Of a stretch of DNA of 64,000 nt, positions 17,002 to 26,183 are shown piece by piece; position 1 is the stretch's first letter, and the number at the start of each line of letters is the position of its first letter. The DNA is from Caballeronia sp. GAFFF1 (GTDB lineage: Bacteria; Pseudomonadota; Gammaproteobacteria; Burkholderiales; Burkholderiaceae). The position numbers and the translations under genes are program-made. Below the pieces are notes generated by a model. That model was given only the letters and a program-made list of their open reading frames with translations. It was not told the DNA's origin and did no database searches. Location of the stretch: assembly GCF_023630705.1 (NCBI RefSeq), contig NZ_JALQEM010000043.1, positions 16,553 to 80,552 of the forward strand, given 5' to 3'.

Positions 17002-18588
17002 TTACTTCCATGCGCTAATTTCGAAGCGCAACTGAGCGTTGAGATTCACAGGGTGCCCGCTGGAAACCTGAACCGTCGCAGAATATTTGCCCGGGCCGAC
17101 CGAAGTCAGCACAAGGTCGCGCTGCACCGGTGGCGCGGTCGACCCCGGAGCGTCACTCTCCCAATAATATTTCGCGGTCCACGGGACGGTGTCCGTCGTC
17201 AGGACAACGATCACTGCGCCGCTAAAAATTTTGCTGCCTTCGTACTGACCTTCGGAGGCGTCCGCGCCGTTGACCTGAAAATCGGGCATCAAAACACTAA
17301 GCTGGAGCCGGTACGCAACAGTAGGATCATTGACGTTGCGTTTGCCCCAGTCGGCCATGAACACGGTAGACAGCAACTTTTGGACGGCGGACTTCCCGTC
17401 ACCGGCTCGACGCAATGTCTTGTGCTCGAAGACGGCGGCCGAGTCTTCCACTGCGACGCGGCGTGTGAGATACCACGGCTTATTTCGAAGCGAGATCAGT
17501 ACTTCGACCGGATATGTCGCGTCGAGCGTCCCGTTCGCATCTGCGTCGGCGAGTTTCCCGGGTGGCAGCTTGACGTCATTGACGTCAAGCCACACATCCA
17601 CCCGATAAGTGCCGAAGAGGAATCGCTGCAGGTTCTGATAGCCTTCCTCACTGTTCACAATGCCGAAAAATCCAGAGTGGCTGCGAAAGGCGAAGGCCTT
17701 TGCGCAAGGCTCGACGATCCCCGCGTTGTCGAAGCCGGCGAGATCCGCATTCTGAATCTTCACGAGACCATCACTGCCCTTGCCAACGAAGGTCCTCGAC
17801 AAGCCGAACGCGACCTCGTAATCCTGCCGGTTAGTACCTATGAAGGTGAAAATCTTGTCAGCCGCAAGGCAGTCTTGCGGCATCCACGCTACCGACTTCG
17901 TCGCCCGGTACCGCTCAACGAGATTGAGGTATTTGGACATCGTGTTGCGGCTGAACGTATCAATCTCGTGCGGGCGCAGAAAGGACGGGACATTCATGCC
18001 CAGGACGTCGATGCCGTTGTGCGGCGTCGCATAGGTAAAGAGCTTGAGAACCTTCGTGTAGAGGTTGTTCGGATCGAAGGCGCGGTTCTGAAGAAAGGCT
18101 CGCGCGACCAGGCCGCCCATCGAATGAGCGACGAGGTAACAGCGGAAGTCGTCGCGTGACTGGTATCCCTCCGGGCCGACCACTACCAGTGCCTGCATGC
18201 GCTCTATCAGCGAAGCGAGATCCTTAGCGAACTTGTCAATCGGCGGCACTTGCCCGTCGCCGAGGAGCGCCGACGCCTGGTCGTAGTAATGGTGAACGAC
18301 GACAGAGCGCCGTGGTATGGGCGTGGAGAACCCCGGCGTTGTCAGATCGGTGCCCTGCGTGATCACATTGGCGTAGCCATGGTCCGACACAAGCCGCATT
18401 ACGGGCGATTCGAAGACGAAACGCGCTGGCGGCGACGGGCTTGGCCTAGCACGGAAGACCGTTGAACCGACGTTGAAGCCGCAGAATGGGTCGGCTGTTG
18501 TTTCGTCGATGTCCGATTGGTTCATTGCGAACCCTCGGATGTAGATGATGGGATGGTACGACTCGGGACTCGCCTGTGCCTGGGGCAT
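17002..18588 (-). CDS. Alpha/beta-hydrolase (lipase/esterase-like) with C-terminal extension
   Basis: 528 residues. The N-terminal half is a lipase-type alpha/beta hydrolase. IIYIRGFA (about 14-21) corresponds to the oxyanion strand, and the nucleophile is Ser156 in LVAHSMGGL. YATPHNGIDVLG near 190 is the stretch typical of triacylglycerol lipases and PGAP1-like hydrolases. GSDGLVKIQNA near 270 and HSGFF near 310 could supply the acid and His. Residues about 330-528 form a beta-rich region that may be a C2-like or immunoglobulin-like module. There is no signal peptide, so a cytoplasmic role or dedicated secretion is likely. An antibacterial or defence-associated lipase is possible from context only. 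Confidence 0.75.
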   Translation of the reverse strand: MPQAQASPESYHPIIYIRGFAMNQSDIDETTADPFCGFNVGSTVFRARPSPSPPARFVFESPVMRLVSDHGYANVITQGTDLTTPGFSTPIPRRSVVVHHYYDQASALLGDGQVPPIDKFAKDLASLIERMQALVVVGPEGYQSRDDFRCYLVAHSMGGLVARAFLQNRAFDPNNLYTKVLKLFTYATPHNGIDVLGMNVPSFLRPHEIDTFSRNTMSKYLNLVERYRATKSVAWMPQDCLAADKIFTFIGTNRQDYEVAFGLSRTFVGKGSDGLVKIQNADLAGFDNAGIVEPCAKAFAFRSHSGFFGIVNSEEGYQNLQRFLFGTYRVDVWLDVNDVKLPPGKLADADANGTLDATYPVEVLISLRNKPWYLTRRVAVEDSAAVFEHKTLRRAGDGKSAVQKLLSTVFMADWGKRNVNDPTVAYRLQLSVLMPDFQVNGADASEGQYEGSKIFSGAVIVVLTTDTVPWTAKYYWESDAPGSTAPPVQRDLVLTSVGPGKYSATVQVSSGHPVNLNAQLRFEISAWK

Positions 18589-18707
18589 TCTTTTGCTCCG
18601 GACCGGTTAATTCCCTTGTTATAGGAGACGCATCTCGGCCGCGCAAGAGAACAGTGGATCGTCTGTTTTCCTCCGCTGTCGCCAGTAACGGTTGTCGGTA
18701 TAGAGAG
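18589..18707. other. Spacer before curlin remnant
   Basis: Short region upstream of the hydrolase gene, presumably holding its leftward promoter. The frame of the curlin remnant stays open through part of it, but no curlin signal peptide can be read. Confidence 0.3.
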
Positions 18708-18790
18708 AACAAGATTCAGCAGTCGGGCAGCAGCAACCGCGCGGTCGTGTATCAGAGCGGCACCGGCAACGTCACCTCGATCGCCAACGC
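18708..18790 (+). pseudogene. Curlin (CsgA/CsgB-type) repeat remnant
   Basis: About 27 codons read NKIQQSGSSNRAVVYQSGTG, then NVTSIANA. This fits the curlin repeat pattern Q-x-G-x2-N-x-A-x-V-x-Q followed by the start of a second repeat (QSGTGN). There is no start or signal peptide upstream, and the curlin-like sequence ends at 18790 about 110 bp before the IS5 element. No other csg gene is visible. It is the debris of a curli fibre gene broken by recombination. Confidence 0.6.
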
Positions 18791-18816
18791 TAAAGCTCTA
18801 TTTTGGCTTTGCCGTT

Positions 18817-18897
18817 GTGCGCCCAGCATGGGCGCACTTCTGAGGATTCGAGTCCTGCCACAAACAGCTCACAGCGGATGAAGTGACGTTAAGTCCC
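18817..18897 (+). other. Possible 5' fragment of a group II intron
   Basis: The sequence from 18817 begins GTGCGCCCAGCATGGGCGCA. It forms a 7-bp hairpin (TGCGCCC/GGGCGCA) and resembles the conserved 5' end of bacterial group II introns (GUGCG start). About 80 bp later the IS5-family terminal repeat begins. No reverse transcriptase/maturase or domain V was found, so at most this is a short remnant. Confidence is low. Confidence 0.3.
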
Positions 18898-19812
18898 AGA
18901 AACGGTTCCAAAAAGGCTTCGCAGGGACTGTTAACCCGTAACGCACCCTGTTAACCTCGATCGTCGTGACAACGGGATCGAGGAGATGGGCAAACCAATC
19001 ATAGACGACGAACTGTGGGCATTGATCGAACCACTTCTACCACCAGCAAAGCCGCGCCGCTTCAAGTATCCGGGCCGCAAGCCGATGCCGGACCGGGCTG
19101 CGCTGACTGGCATCCTCTTCGTGCTCAAGAGCGGTATCCGCTGGCGAGATTTGCCCGCGGAGATGGGTGCGGCTCCGGTGTCAGCTGCTGGCGAAGGCTG
19201 CGCGATTGGCAACAAGCTGGCGTATTGGATCGCTTGCACGCAATACTTTTGGCGAAGCTGCGAGCAGCGGACAAAATCGACTTGTCGCGCGTGATCGTGG
19301 ACTCGTCCTCGATTCGCGCGGTCGGGGCGGGCGAAAAACTGGCCCGAACCCCACCGATCGAGCGCGACCCGGTTCCAAACATCATCTCGCCACCGACGCC
19401 AACGGAACGCCGATCGCGGCCGTTTTGACTGGCGCAAACCGTAACGACGTAACCCAGCTCGTTCCGCTGATAGAAGCTATTGTGCCGATCGTTGGCAGGC
19501 GCGGACGACCTTTGAGCCGTCCGGGCCGCGTCTACGCTGACCACGGTTCCGACCACGACAAATACCGACGCGTGCTTCACGCGCGCAGCGTCCCTACCAG
19601 CATCGCCCGGCGTGGCCACCCGCACGACAGTGGCCTTGGGAAAGTCCGTTGGGTTGTAGAGCGTACACATGCCTGGTTGCATCACTTCCGTCGTCTACGT
19701 ATTCGCTTCGAACGTCGAGCTGACATTCACGAAGCGTTCCTCAAACTAGCCTGTTGCCTGATCTGCTGGAACACTCTTCAGCGCGGGCTTCAGTCTTTAT
19801 GAAACCGTCTCT
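18898..19812 (+). mobile_element. IS5-family (IS427-like) insertion sequence, degraded
   Basis: Imperfect terminal inverted repeats frame a transposase. The left end at 18898-18919 (starting AGAAACGGTTCC) matches the reverse complement of 19791-19812 (starting AGAGACGGTTTC) at 17 of 22 positions. The size (about 0.9 kb) and gene content fit the IS427 group. Target duplications were not clear. The element separates the curlin remnant from the toxin-like region. Confidence 0.8.
18986..19802 (+). pseudogene. IS5-family transposase split over three frames
   Basis: The transposase reads MGKPIIDDELWALIEPLLPP to LPAEMG in the first frame. It then reads CGSGVSCWRRLRDWQQAGV to IRAVGAG in a second, and KTGPNPTDRARPGSKHHL to the stop in a third. 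The first break (GGG reduced to GG near 19165) is a mutation. The second, at an A5 run (19334-19338), lies where IS427-type elements use programmed -1 frameshifting, so it may be natural. DDE-type residues are distributed over the second and third frames. The first break should abolish transposition. Confidence 0.85.
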
Positions 19813-20145
19813 TAGTGCGGCTCAGTTGCAGAATCCTGCTTTTTCCATCGCGTGAGCTGGAAGCGGCCGTCTCGCCACTCCAAGCCGCTAGGCCGACGTG
19901 GATGACCGCACCGAGCGGTAACGCCATTCGACTCTCGATAATGCAACGGGCGGCTGTGGGGTCGGCTACGGCCCTCCCTTGTAAGACGGCACCCGGCCAG
20001 TTCGTCTCAAAGGAGCAGATCGTCTCAAATGGTGGTACCTGACGGGCAGGGTTGCAAGCGCCGTCTTTTCTGCCGTTCCGCGCTGTTTATCGATTTGTCG
20101 CGCTTCCCAGGCGGTTTTGTTACCGGCTGCTTGCTGGCCAGTTAT
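19813..20145. other. Intergenic, no gene seen
   Basis: About 330 bp right of the IS5 element. Only short frames without recognisable domains were seen. A continuation of the curlin or intron remnants could not be identified on this side. Confidence 0.4.
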
Positions 20146-20889
20146 CTAACGCGGCGTTTCCAAATAAAGGTTTTTCCAATCCTCGGGGCGTTGATATGTC
20201 ATTTGCGAGAACCCTCCCTCGATCGGAATTCGAACTAACATGCAATTATTATTTTCTAAGGCTCTGCTGCAATCTTGAAGGTATATATAACCTAGTTGTC
20301 GTCCCTGCTCTGAGAACGTATGAGTTCCATCCCCCGCGACTTCTGTCCAGCCCTCGCCCTTTTTTTCGAAGCTTCCCCCGACGTGAAAGAACTTTCCTGA
20401 AGACTGCGATAAGGCTACGATTTGCTGATGGACATTATCTGCAAATTCCGGTTGGTTCGCTCTTAGCGTCTTCTCCAGATTTGTTAGGATCGGCTGCGAG
20501 AGGTCATGAGGGAACGTGGTCGCAATAACGCTTACGGCTTGGATGCGTTGCGATGCGTCTTTATTGGAAAAAATAAGATCTTTATTCTTGAAGAGCATGT
20601 CGGCAATGTCAAGGCGCCACCGACGCTCGCGCTCGATTTGCGCGATCTCGACGTCTCGCTTTTTCGCGATGTCGGCTGCCGCCAGTTCGCGATCTTTCTC
20701 AATATGCGCTATCCAAACTTGCGTGCCTGACACGGCTGCGGCGATGATTGCGGCCAAGACCGTTCCTGCGACTGTCAAAATAGCCGTGGAATATTTTCGG
20801 AGGAACGTATTGTCGGCATCAAATTTGGCTTTTTCAAAAGCAAGCTTCTCGCGTTCAAGCTCTAACTTGCTTTCTTCGATGTCTGCCAT
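20146..20889 (-). CDS. Single-span membrane protein with coiled coil, unknown function
   Basis: 247 residues. A charged helical start (about 1-30) leads to one membrane segment (about 36-58). A strongly charged coiled-coil helix follows (about 62-95, such as IAKKRDVEIAQIERERR), then a C-terminal region with a small beta-rich part (VGGSFEKKGEGWTEVAG, near 170). I do not recognise a family. It is read away from the toxin-like gene. An accessory or immunity role is possible only by proximity. Confidence 0.6.
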   Translation of the reverse strand: MADIEESKLELEREKLAFEKAKFDADNTFLRKYSTAILTVAGTVLAAIIAAAVSGTQVWIAHIEKDRELAAADIAKKRDVEIAQIERERRWRLDIADMLFKNKDLIFSNKDASQRIQAVSVIATTFPHDLSQPILTNLEKTLRANQPEFADNVHQQIVALSQSSGKFFHVGGSFEKKGEGWTEVAGDGTHTFSEQGRQLGYIYLQDCSRALENNNCMLVRIPIEGGFSQMTYQRPEDWKNLYLETPR

Positions 20890-21556
20890 CTTCTGCTCCT
20901 GGCGGTCCGAACAACCACATTAGGACGCATTGAGCGGGTCTTCCAATGAACCATAACGGTTGTGTCTGCTTCCGCACAGTTCCGACATTTCGATCGCACA
21001 TTAGGCATCGTTCTTGCGCGGTCCATGGAGACGGAAGTTTTTCGAGTGATGCGAACTCTTAAGCTTTGCGGAGACGGCAAGCACATCCCGGGGGCCAACG
21101 CCGGCGGCAACCGACCATCTTCGGCCATGAGCCGTCATTTGCGCCCATTGTCGCGCCGACGTTCGAATGGCGGCTCCGCCGAGCGAATCCGCCGTTGCAA
21201 TTGGTGGGCCGCAGCACGGACGATCGCGAACTGGCGCGCCGAGCCCGGATAACGTTCACTGATAGCGACCGCACGACGCACACTCAAACGTACGCGAAAA
21301 CGACGTGTTGGTAACAATGTTGTCAAGTCGCATTTATCCGTATTAAGTTCGCGAGGGCGTTTCCTACACTTTTAAAACGAATGTAGTAATCGCTTTCGTC
21401 GCCGTTTAGCTGTGCTGGCTGAGTACGACGTCGCAGAGCAATGCTCACATTGATTTGTGGTCCAGAGTATTGCGACATGGCCTTTGCTTCCCTGTATGGA
21501 GGCCTGCGGGGTCGCGGTCCGTGACTTCTTGCTTTCACACGAACGGTGGACGAGAA
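20890..21556. other. Intergenic region upstream of the toxin-like gene
   Basis: About 670 bp between divergently transcribed genes. Frames are short and low in coding character. It must hold promoters for both flanking genes, but no clear -10/-35 pair stood out. The toxin gene is preceded by a GGACGAG stretch that may serve as ribosome binding site. Confidence 0.4.
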
Positions 21557-23509
21557 ATGGAAGATATCGACGTCAATGCAATTGCGGTGAAGCTGTCTGA
21601 AGCCCTCCTCGGAGCGACAGACATCCCGGGCCTGAGTGCTGTGGGTACTGCGATTATTGGCCACTTGTTTCCTTCTCAAGAAAAGCCGCCGTCATATTTC
21701 ACTGAGGTCTACCAGCAAATAAGAAACATCGTTCACGAGGAGTTGGTGGCGAACGACATTAGCAACGTCAACAACTTCATCAATGGCGTGGTGAGCTGGG
21801 TGCGCGCAGACTACAGTGTGCTCAAGGACGAGCCAGATCACAAAGCTGAGGCAGCCAAAAACCTTGACAACTACAACAACGATTTCTTCACAAAAGTCTT
21901 GAGCGTGCTCTACGCTTATCCGGAAGCTTCCTTTTCTGTCTTTTTGGTAGGTGCCGGTGTCCATATGGCGTTGTTGCAAGAACTTGCGCTCACCGACGCG
22001 CAGCCGGCCAGCCCGCTTGAATCAGCGTACGTCAGGATATTGCGCGGCCGCGCAGATGAATACGTTCGCCACGTCAGAGAAGTGTGGCCCAGAATTGTGC
22101 AAAAGCGAAGGGATGCATTCTCGTTCAACGTGGAGCGGACTTTGGTGACGGTAGGGTGGAATCCCGACGGGCCCTTACCTCCCGACACTTACTACTACGT
22201 CTCGTGGGCCGACGCTACCACCGGGCAGTCGAACAGACGCGGAGCGAGCGAGTCAGAACGAGGGCGGGTGTGTGATGAGATGCATGCCGAGATGGCGGCG
22301 CGGCAACAGGCGGCCGTTGAGAAACTAGCCAACGATCTTGGCGCTCCGGAGACAATTGCCACGAACTGGGAGCGTCTGCGGCAGAACCCCCTGCCGACTG
22401 TGGAGTTGCCGGGAAATACAGTTACCGTTCGGATTGGGACGTCGGCTAAAGGCTTTGACGTAGAACACATGTATGCGCTTTTTCGCAAGACGCCGTCCCA
22501 CGGCAACTGGCCGGGAGGTTTCGATGTAAAAGCGGGCTCGCCTGTGCAATCGCTTCGCGTCTATTGTGATGGCGACAAAATGGTCGGGCTGAAATGGACC
22601 TTTTTTGACGGAACGGAGCATGGCGTCGCCGACACCGCGGACCACCACGCGTCAACAACTGTCCATTTCCAGCGCGGAGAAACGCTGCAGACGTTCACCC
22701 TGTGGATGACCGGTTACAGCGGCGGCGCCGGCTGCCCTTTTGGACTTGAACTGACAACCAGTACTGGCCAACATTTTTCCGCCAATGCGAGGGACTGGCC
22801 AGTTCAGCTAGACGACGTGAAGGGTCGCTGTCTTATGGGGTTTCATGGCGGCACGCATGGCCCGCAAAATCCGTTCGTTAGTGCGCTCGGTCTGTGGTTG
22901 AGCCCGACTTTCGACGAGTTTCTCGCGATGCCTCGGTATCCTGCACCTTTGCCATCCGTGCACTTAGAGGGCGTAGAGCCCACCTACGCGACCGTTGAGC
23001 CAGCGCAGCCCGCCGGAAATTGCGGCTTCCGGGTCATCGTGATTGACGGCGCTAACCCGTCCAACAGCAATGCAATTCGCCTGAATCGGTATTTTTCAAC
23101 CCCAAACGTTCCTTACTGGCTCTATGCCAACAGCATGGCCGAGGTCTACAAGGATATCCATTCGGCGATCAAAGGAAAACTCGACCAAAGCGCGAACCTG
23201 CTCATCGTTGCCAGCTTCGGGATGGACCTTCATCTTGTGCCGACCGATGAGATGGTACGACTGCTTCAGTCGGCCGGCGCGGGAGAGCACCTGCAGACGT
23301 GGCGCAAGCTCGCCAAGATACCGACGGATTGGTCCGGGGATAGTTTGTGCAACTATGTGCTGGCAGGCTATTTCGGCGGTAACGAGGGCGTGGGTGTTGA
23401 CCAGTTTGAAGTTGGACTCAGCCTAAAGCTTGAGGCTGTCATGGTTCCCCCTCTCAAGCGGGCTAGCCCTAAGCAGGTCGGATCTGGCGGTTCCAATGGG
23501 AGTCACTGA
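21557..23509 (+). CDS. Cry-toxin-like protein with N-terminal helical, jacalin-like and C-terminal domains
   Basis: 650 residues from the ATG at 21557; the open frame extends upstream to 21455 without conserved sequence. Residues about 8-190 resemble the helical pore-forming N-terminal domain of insecticidal delta-endotoxins (GLSAVGTAIIGHLFP, VYQQIRNIVHEEL). Residues about 285-450 look like a jacalin-type beta-prism lectin (GGFDVKAGSPVQSLRV, CLMGFHGGTHG, VSALGLWL). Residues about 490-630 (FRVIVIDGANPSNS, LLIVASFGMDL, CNYVLAGYFGG) form a further alpha/beta domain, possibly ILEI/PANDER-like. There is no signal peptide. A pore-forming or carbohydrate-binding toxin against eukaryotic hosts is the likely role. 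Domain calls are from recognition, not search. Confidence 0.68.
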   Translation: MEDIDVNAIAVKLSEALLGATDIPGLSAVGTAIIGHLFPSQEKPPSYFTEVYQQIRNIVHEELVANDISNVNNFINGVVSWVRADYSVLKDEPDHKAEAAKNLDNYNNDFFTKVLSVLYAYPEASFSVFLVGAGVHMALLQELALTDAQPASPLESAYVRILRGRADEYVRHVREVWPRIVQKRRDAFSFNVERTLVTVGWNPDGPLPPDTYYYVSWADATTGQSNRRGASESERGRVCDEMHAEMAARQQAAVEKLANDLGAPETIATNWERLRQNPLPTVELPGNTVTVRIGTSAKGFDVEHMYALFRKTPSHGNWPGGFDVKAGSPVQSLRVYCDGDKMVGLKWTFFDGTEHGVADTADHHASTTVHFQRGETLQTFTLWMTGYSGGAGCPFGLELTTSTGQHFSANARDWPVQLDDVKGRCLMGFHGGTHGPQNPFVSALGLWLSPTFDEFLAMPRYPAPLPSVHLEGVEPTYATVEPAQPAGNCGFRVIVIDGANPSNSNAIRLNRYFSTPNVPYWLYANSMAEVYKDIHSAIKGKLDQSANLLIVASFGMDLHLVPTDEMVRLLQSAGAGEHLQTWRKLAKIPTDWSGDSLCNYVLAGYFGGNEGVGVDQFEVGLSLKLEAVMVPPLKRASPKQVGSGGSNGSH

Positions 23510-24013
23510 AGAGCGTCGGAGGGCGGCTACGCAAAGCTCAGGTAAGTGGCGCTCCGCAAGCCCAAGACAGCGAGATCTTTCCTGGAGATCGGCGCAACCA
23601 AGCCGGCGAAACGAGATGCCTCGCAAATCGTGAGATGGCGAGGCTAGGAGTGGCTTACGCGAGGTCGTGCGCTCCTCCTTATTGAAGCGCAAACGTTGCC
23701 ACGGCGGTCCCGTTGCCAGCCATGAGCGCCAATGCTTCCGCGCCAGACCGGCCAGCGACGGTGATTTTGTTGCAGCGGACAGCCGTGTATCTCGCTCGGA
23801 CAGACCTGAACGTGGAGAGTGCGATGGCGCCTGCGCCGCTCGCTTCCGCGAAGCCTTTGTTTCGCTGGTCACCTATAACTATTACTGGCAACTCCCAACA
23901 ATAGTAACGGTCGAGTGAGCTCCGTTTGTGGGAGACGGGAATTTTACATTGCCGACGGAGCTGCATAAAGTAGCTATGTATCAGAGTGCGCATCTCTGGA
24001 GGACGGAAAGCGA
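23510..24013. other. Intergenic, doubtful small minus-strand frame
   Basis: About 500 bp. A minus-strand frame ending at 23679 stays open for 139 codons with plausible composition near its end (VIVIGDQRNKGFAEASGAGA). It has no recognisable domain, and plus-strand frames are equally open. The region probably also holds the promoter for the gene at 24014. Confidence 0.35.
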
Positions 24014-25135
24014 ATGGCACAGTCGGATTCTTCTTCTCAGCGCACATTACGCGTCGGTGTTCTCGTTGACTGGAAGAGGTCAAGCAGGACAAGTGCATGG
24101 CAACCAGTACTCGAGAGGATGGCGGATCGGAACCTACCGCTGTACGTCACCGAGTATCGGGTCGCGGACTTAATCGTGGCAAACCCCGATGGAAGCAAGC
24201 CGACAGGACTTGGGGCAATTGCAAGTGAAGATGTGCTCATCGTCAACTGGGACGCCGCCAACGGAGACCCCGAGTTTGGCGCACATCTCCTCATGGCGTG
24301 GCTGCGGCATCGGAGACCTGAAATCCTGTTGTGGCTCCGCCGTGGAAATGTATTAATCATCGAGTCCCAGGCAACGTTCGGGGTGCCTACTCGAGACGCT
24401 TATGACGCGGCAGTGGGCCGAGATGAGCTTCCAACGTGCGGGCTGCCCGACCCGCTGCAACCACTTACGTTCAAGAAACGCGTCGGGGCAAAATGTGTCA
24501 AGAGCGCCGCATTCCCCGTATCCAACGGCTTTGGTAACGTCGATTCACCTTTGGAGGTCCACAGTGCGAACCAGCCAGACAAGATGTTCCCCGCATCCGC
24601 GACTCGGTTGCTCACGACGGAGTTGCACGATTTCCACTGGGAAGACGCTCTCTACCGCGGCTGGTTCCGCCGGCGGCTTTTGCGAAGCCCAGAACTGCCG
24701 TGGGTAACGCTCGTAACCACCGCGACCAAACCCAAACACTCTACCCTCGAAGCGGCAAAAATTGATCGTGGCACGATTTTCGCGACCACGATGATGCTGG
24801 CTAATACCGGTCAGGATCGACTGATTGAGGCGATGCTGCGTTGCGCTCATGGCAATGATCACCTCCCTAAGCCGACAGAATGGATTGGGACATTTCGAAA
24901 GTGGTGGATGACAATTCTGACTGTCATTAGTGGTTCAGCCGTCACATGGTTTTTGGCGGGGCCGGGCAAAATCATCGGGAGCGCGCTGACCACGCTGCAG
25001 CTACCCACTGACTTCATACTCAGCAAGGACCTTTTGAAGTGGGGCTTTGTTTTTGGCGGGGGATTGGCTATTGGAGTTGTAAGGCACTGCTTGGCCGGCA
25101 TTCGACGTTCCATTCGCGACTATCTCGGCTATTGA
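24014..25135 (+). CDS. Protein of unknown function with C-terminal membrane hairpin
   Basis: 373 residues. Residues about 10-270 look like an alpha/beta fold. Strands such as LRVGVLVDW, EDVLIVNWD and GNVLIIESQATFG, and a late GTIFATTMMLAN, recall type 1 glutamine-amidotransferase-like or ThuA-like domains, but no catalytic triad is evident. Two membrane helices lie near the C-terminus (about 298-316 and 341-360). A GGAGG stretch about 10 bp upstream of the ATG supports the start. It lies downstream of the toxin-like gene on the same strand, but with a 500-bp gap, so co-transcription is uncertain. Confidence 0.6.
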   Translation: MAQSDSSSQRTLRVGVLVDWKRSSRTSAWQPVLERMADRNLPLYVTEYRVADLIVANPDGSKPTGLGAIASEDVLIVNWDAANGDPEFGAHLLMAWLRHRRPEILLWLRRGNVLIIESQATFGVPTRDAYDAAVGRDELPTCGLPDPLQPLTFKKRVGAKCVKSAAFPVSNGFGNVDSPLEVHSANQPDKMFPASATRLLTTELHDFHWEDALYRGWFRRRLLRSPELPWVTLVTTATKPKHSTLEAAKIDRGTIFATTMMLANTGQDRLIEAMLRCAHGNDHLPKPTEWIGTFRKWWMTILTVISGSAVTWFLAGPGKIIGSALTTLQLPTDFILSKDLLKWGFVFGGGLAIGVVRHCLAGIRRSIRDYLGY

Positions 25136-25175
25136 TTTCGCGTGAATCGCGTCAGACGACTGTAGGAACAAGGAA

Positions 25176-25727
25176 ATGGCGACTGCGGCAACCTTTATCG
25201 ATCGCTTCAGCCTTCTTGAGCACACCATGGGAGCGCGCCGTCGGCCTGGACTCGTGATGGAATTCGGTGTGTTCGAAGGCGAGACGCTCCGTTTCATCGC
25301 GGACCGCTGCGGTGACGTGGTACACGGCTTCGACTCTTTCGAAGGACTACCAGCGGATTGGCGGCCTGGCTTTCCGAGGGGCTCGTTCGCTTGTGCGCCA
25401 TTGCAACCGCACCCGCACCAGACGGAAATTCACGTAGGCTTGTTTGAGCGTTCGCTTCCTCGCTTTTTGGCGAGACACCGCGCGTCGATCTCTTTTCTGC
25501 ACATCGATTGCGATTTGTACGAGTCGACTCGCACCATCTTCTGTCTTTGCGGCGACCGTATTGTGCGGAACACCGTAATCGTCTTCGACGAGTTTTGGGG
25601 TTTCCCGGGTTGGCAACATCACGAGTTCAGAGCTTTCACCGAGTTTCTTATCGATCAGCGACGCGCCTGCGAGCTCCTAGGCCGTGTGAGGGGCGGCGAG
25701 CAGGCCGCCTTCGTCATGCGGAACTGA
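25176..25727 (+). CDS. TylF-type SAM-dependent methyltransferase
   Basis: 183 residues of a class I methyltransferase close to the macrocin O-methyltransferase (TylF) group. Motif I is MEFGVFEGETLRF (about 28-40), followed by HGFDSFEGLPADW and the metal/acid stretch FLHIDCDLYEST. It is shorter than typical TylF enzymes (about 230-250 residues) and may be a minimal version. Its substrate is unknown. It starts 40 bp after the preceding gene, so the two could form one transcript. Confidence 0.75.
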   Translation: MATAATFIDRFSLLEHTMGARRRPGLVMEFGVFEGETLRFIADRCGDVVHGFDSFEGLPADWRPGFPRGSFACAPLQPHPHQTEIHVGLFERSLPRFLARHRASISFLHIDCDLYESTRTIFCLCGDRIVRNTVIVFDEFWGFPGWQHHEFRAFTEFLIDQRRACELLGRVRGGEQAAFVMRN

Positions 25728-26183
25728 TTGACCGGATTTCAGTTCCCGCAAGGCTTGGTCGTTCATGACCGTGGGCGAGCCTGGACTGCGGGTCGATAAA
25801 GAGCGATACAGCCTCGGCAGACTTCCCCGACAAGTTTGGCTCAGGCATGACTGACAGTCCACCGACACACTTCTAAAGCATATCGACGGCTCCTCCCCAA
25901 ATATCGGCGATAAAGCGGGCGGCCGGGGGAAGTTGTACTGCGGCTCGGACATGCCCAGCGAGTACGCCTGAACAGCACCCCGAAACGCCGTCCGCCTCTC
26001 CTTCCGACCGCGACCAGCCGTCATAATGTTCGCCTTCGCACTCCTGCCAAACCGCGGAGTGCTGTCCCTGGGAGAAGCTCGCCTGGATGACCGGACCAGG
26101 CTGTTAGCTGCATTCGGGCCACTGGCAACACGAACGTCGGGAGTGGGTCGCAATTTGCCAGTCGTGAGCTGCCATGCTACGCG
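25728..26183. other. Intergenic region at the right edge of the island
   Basis: About 450 bp between the methyltransferase and the 3' end of dnaE2. No gene was recognised. Base composition rises to that of the chromosome from here, so the island boundary may lie in or near this stretch. No direct repeat marking an attachment site was identified. Confidence 0.4.

Noticed and set aside
17053..18159. Long plus-strand open frame (368 codons) opposite the hydrolase gene
   Set aside because: It is the antisense shadow of the lipase-like gene, which has a clear GxSxG motif; the plus frame has no recognisable domain.
18841..18865. GGATTCGAGTCC stretch resembling a tRNA T-loop
   Set aside because: The flanking bases do not form the T stem and no acceptor, D or anticodon arms are present.
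23679..24098. Minus-strand frame of 139 codons between the toxin-like gene and its neighbour
   Set aside because: No domain, no ribosome binding site, and overlapping frames on the other strand are equally open; it overlaps the start of the gene at 24014.
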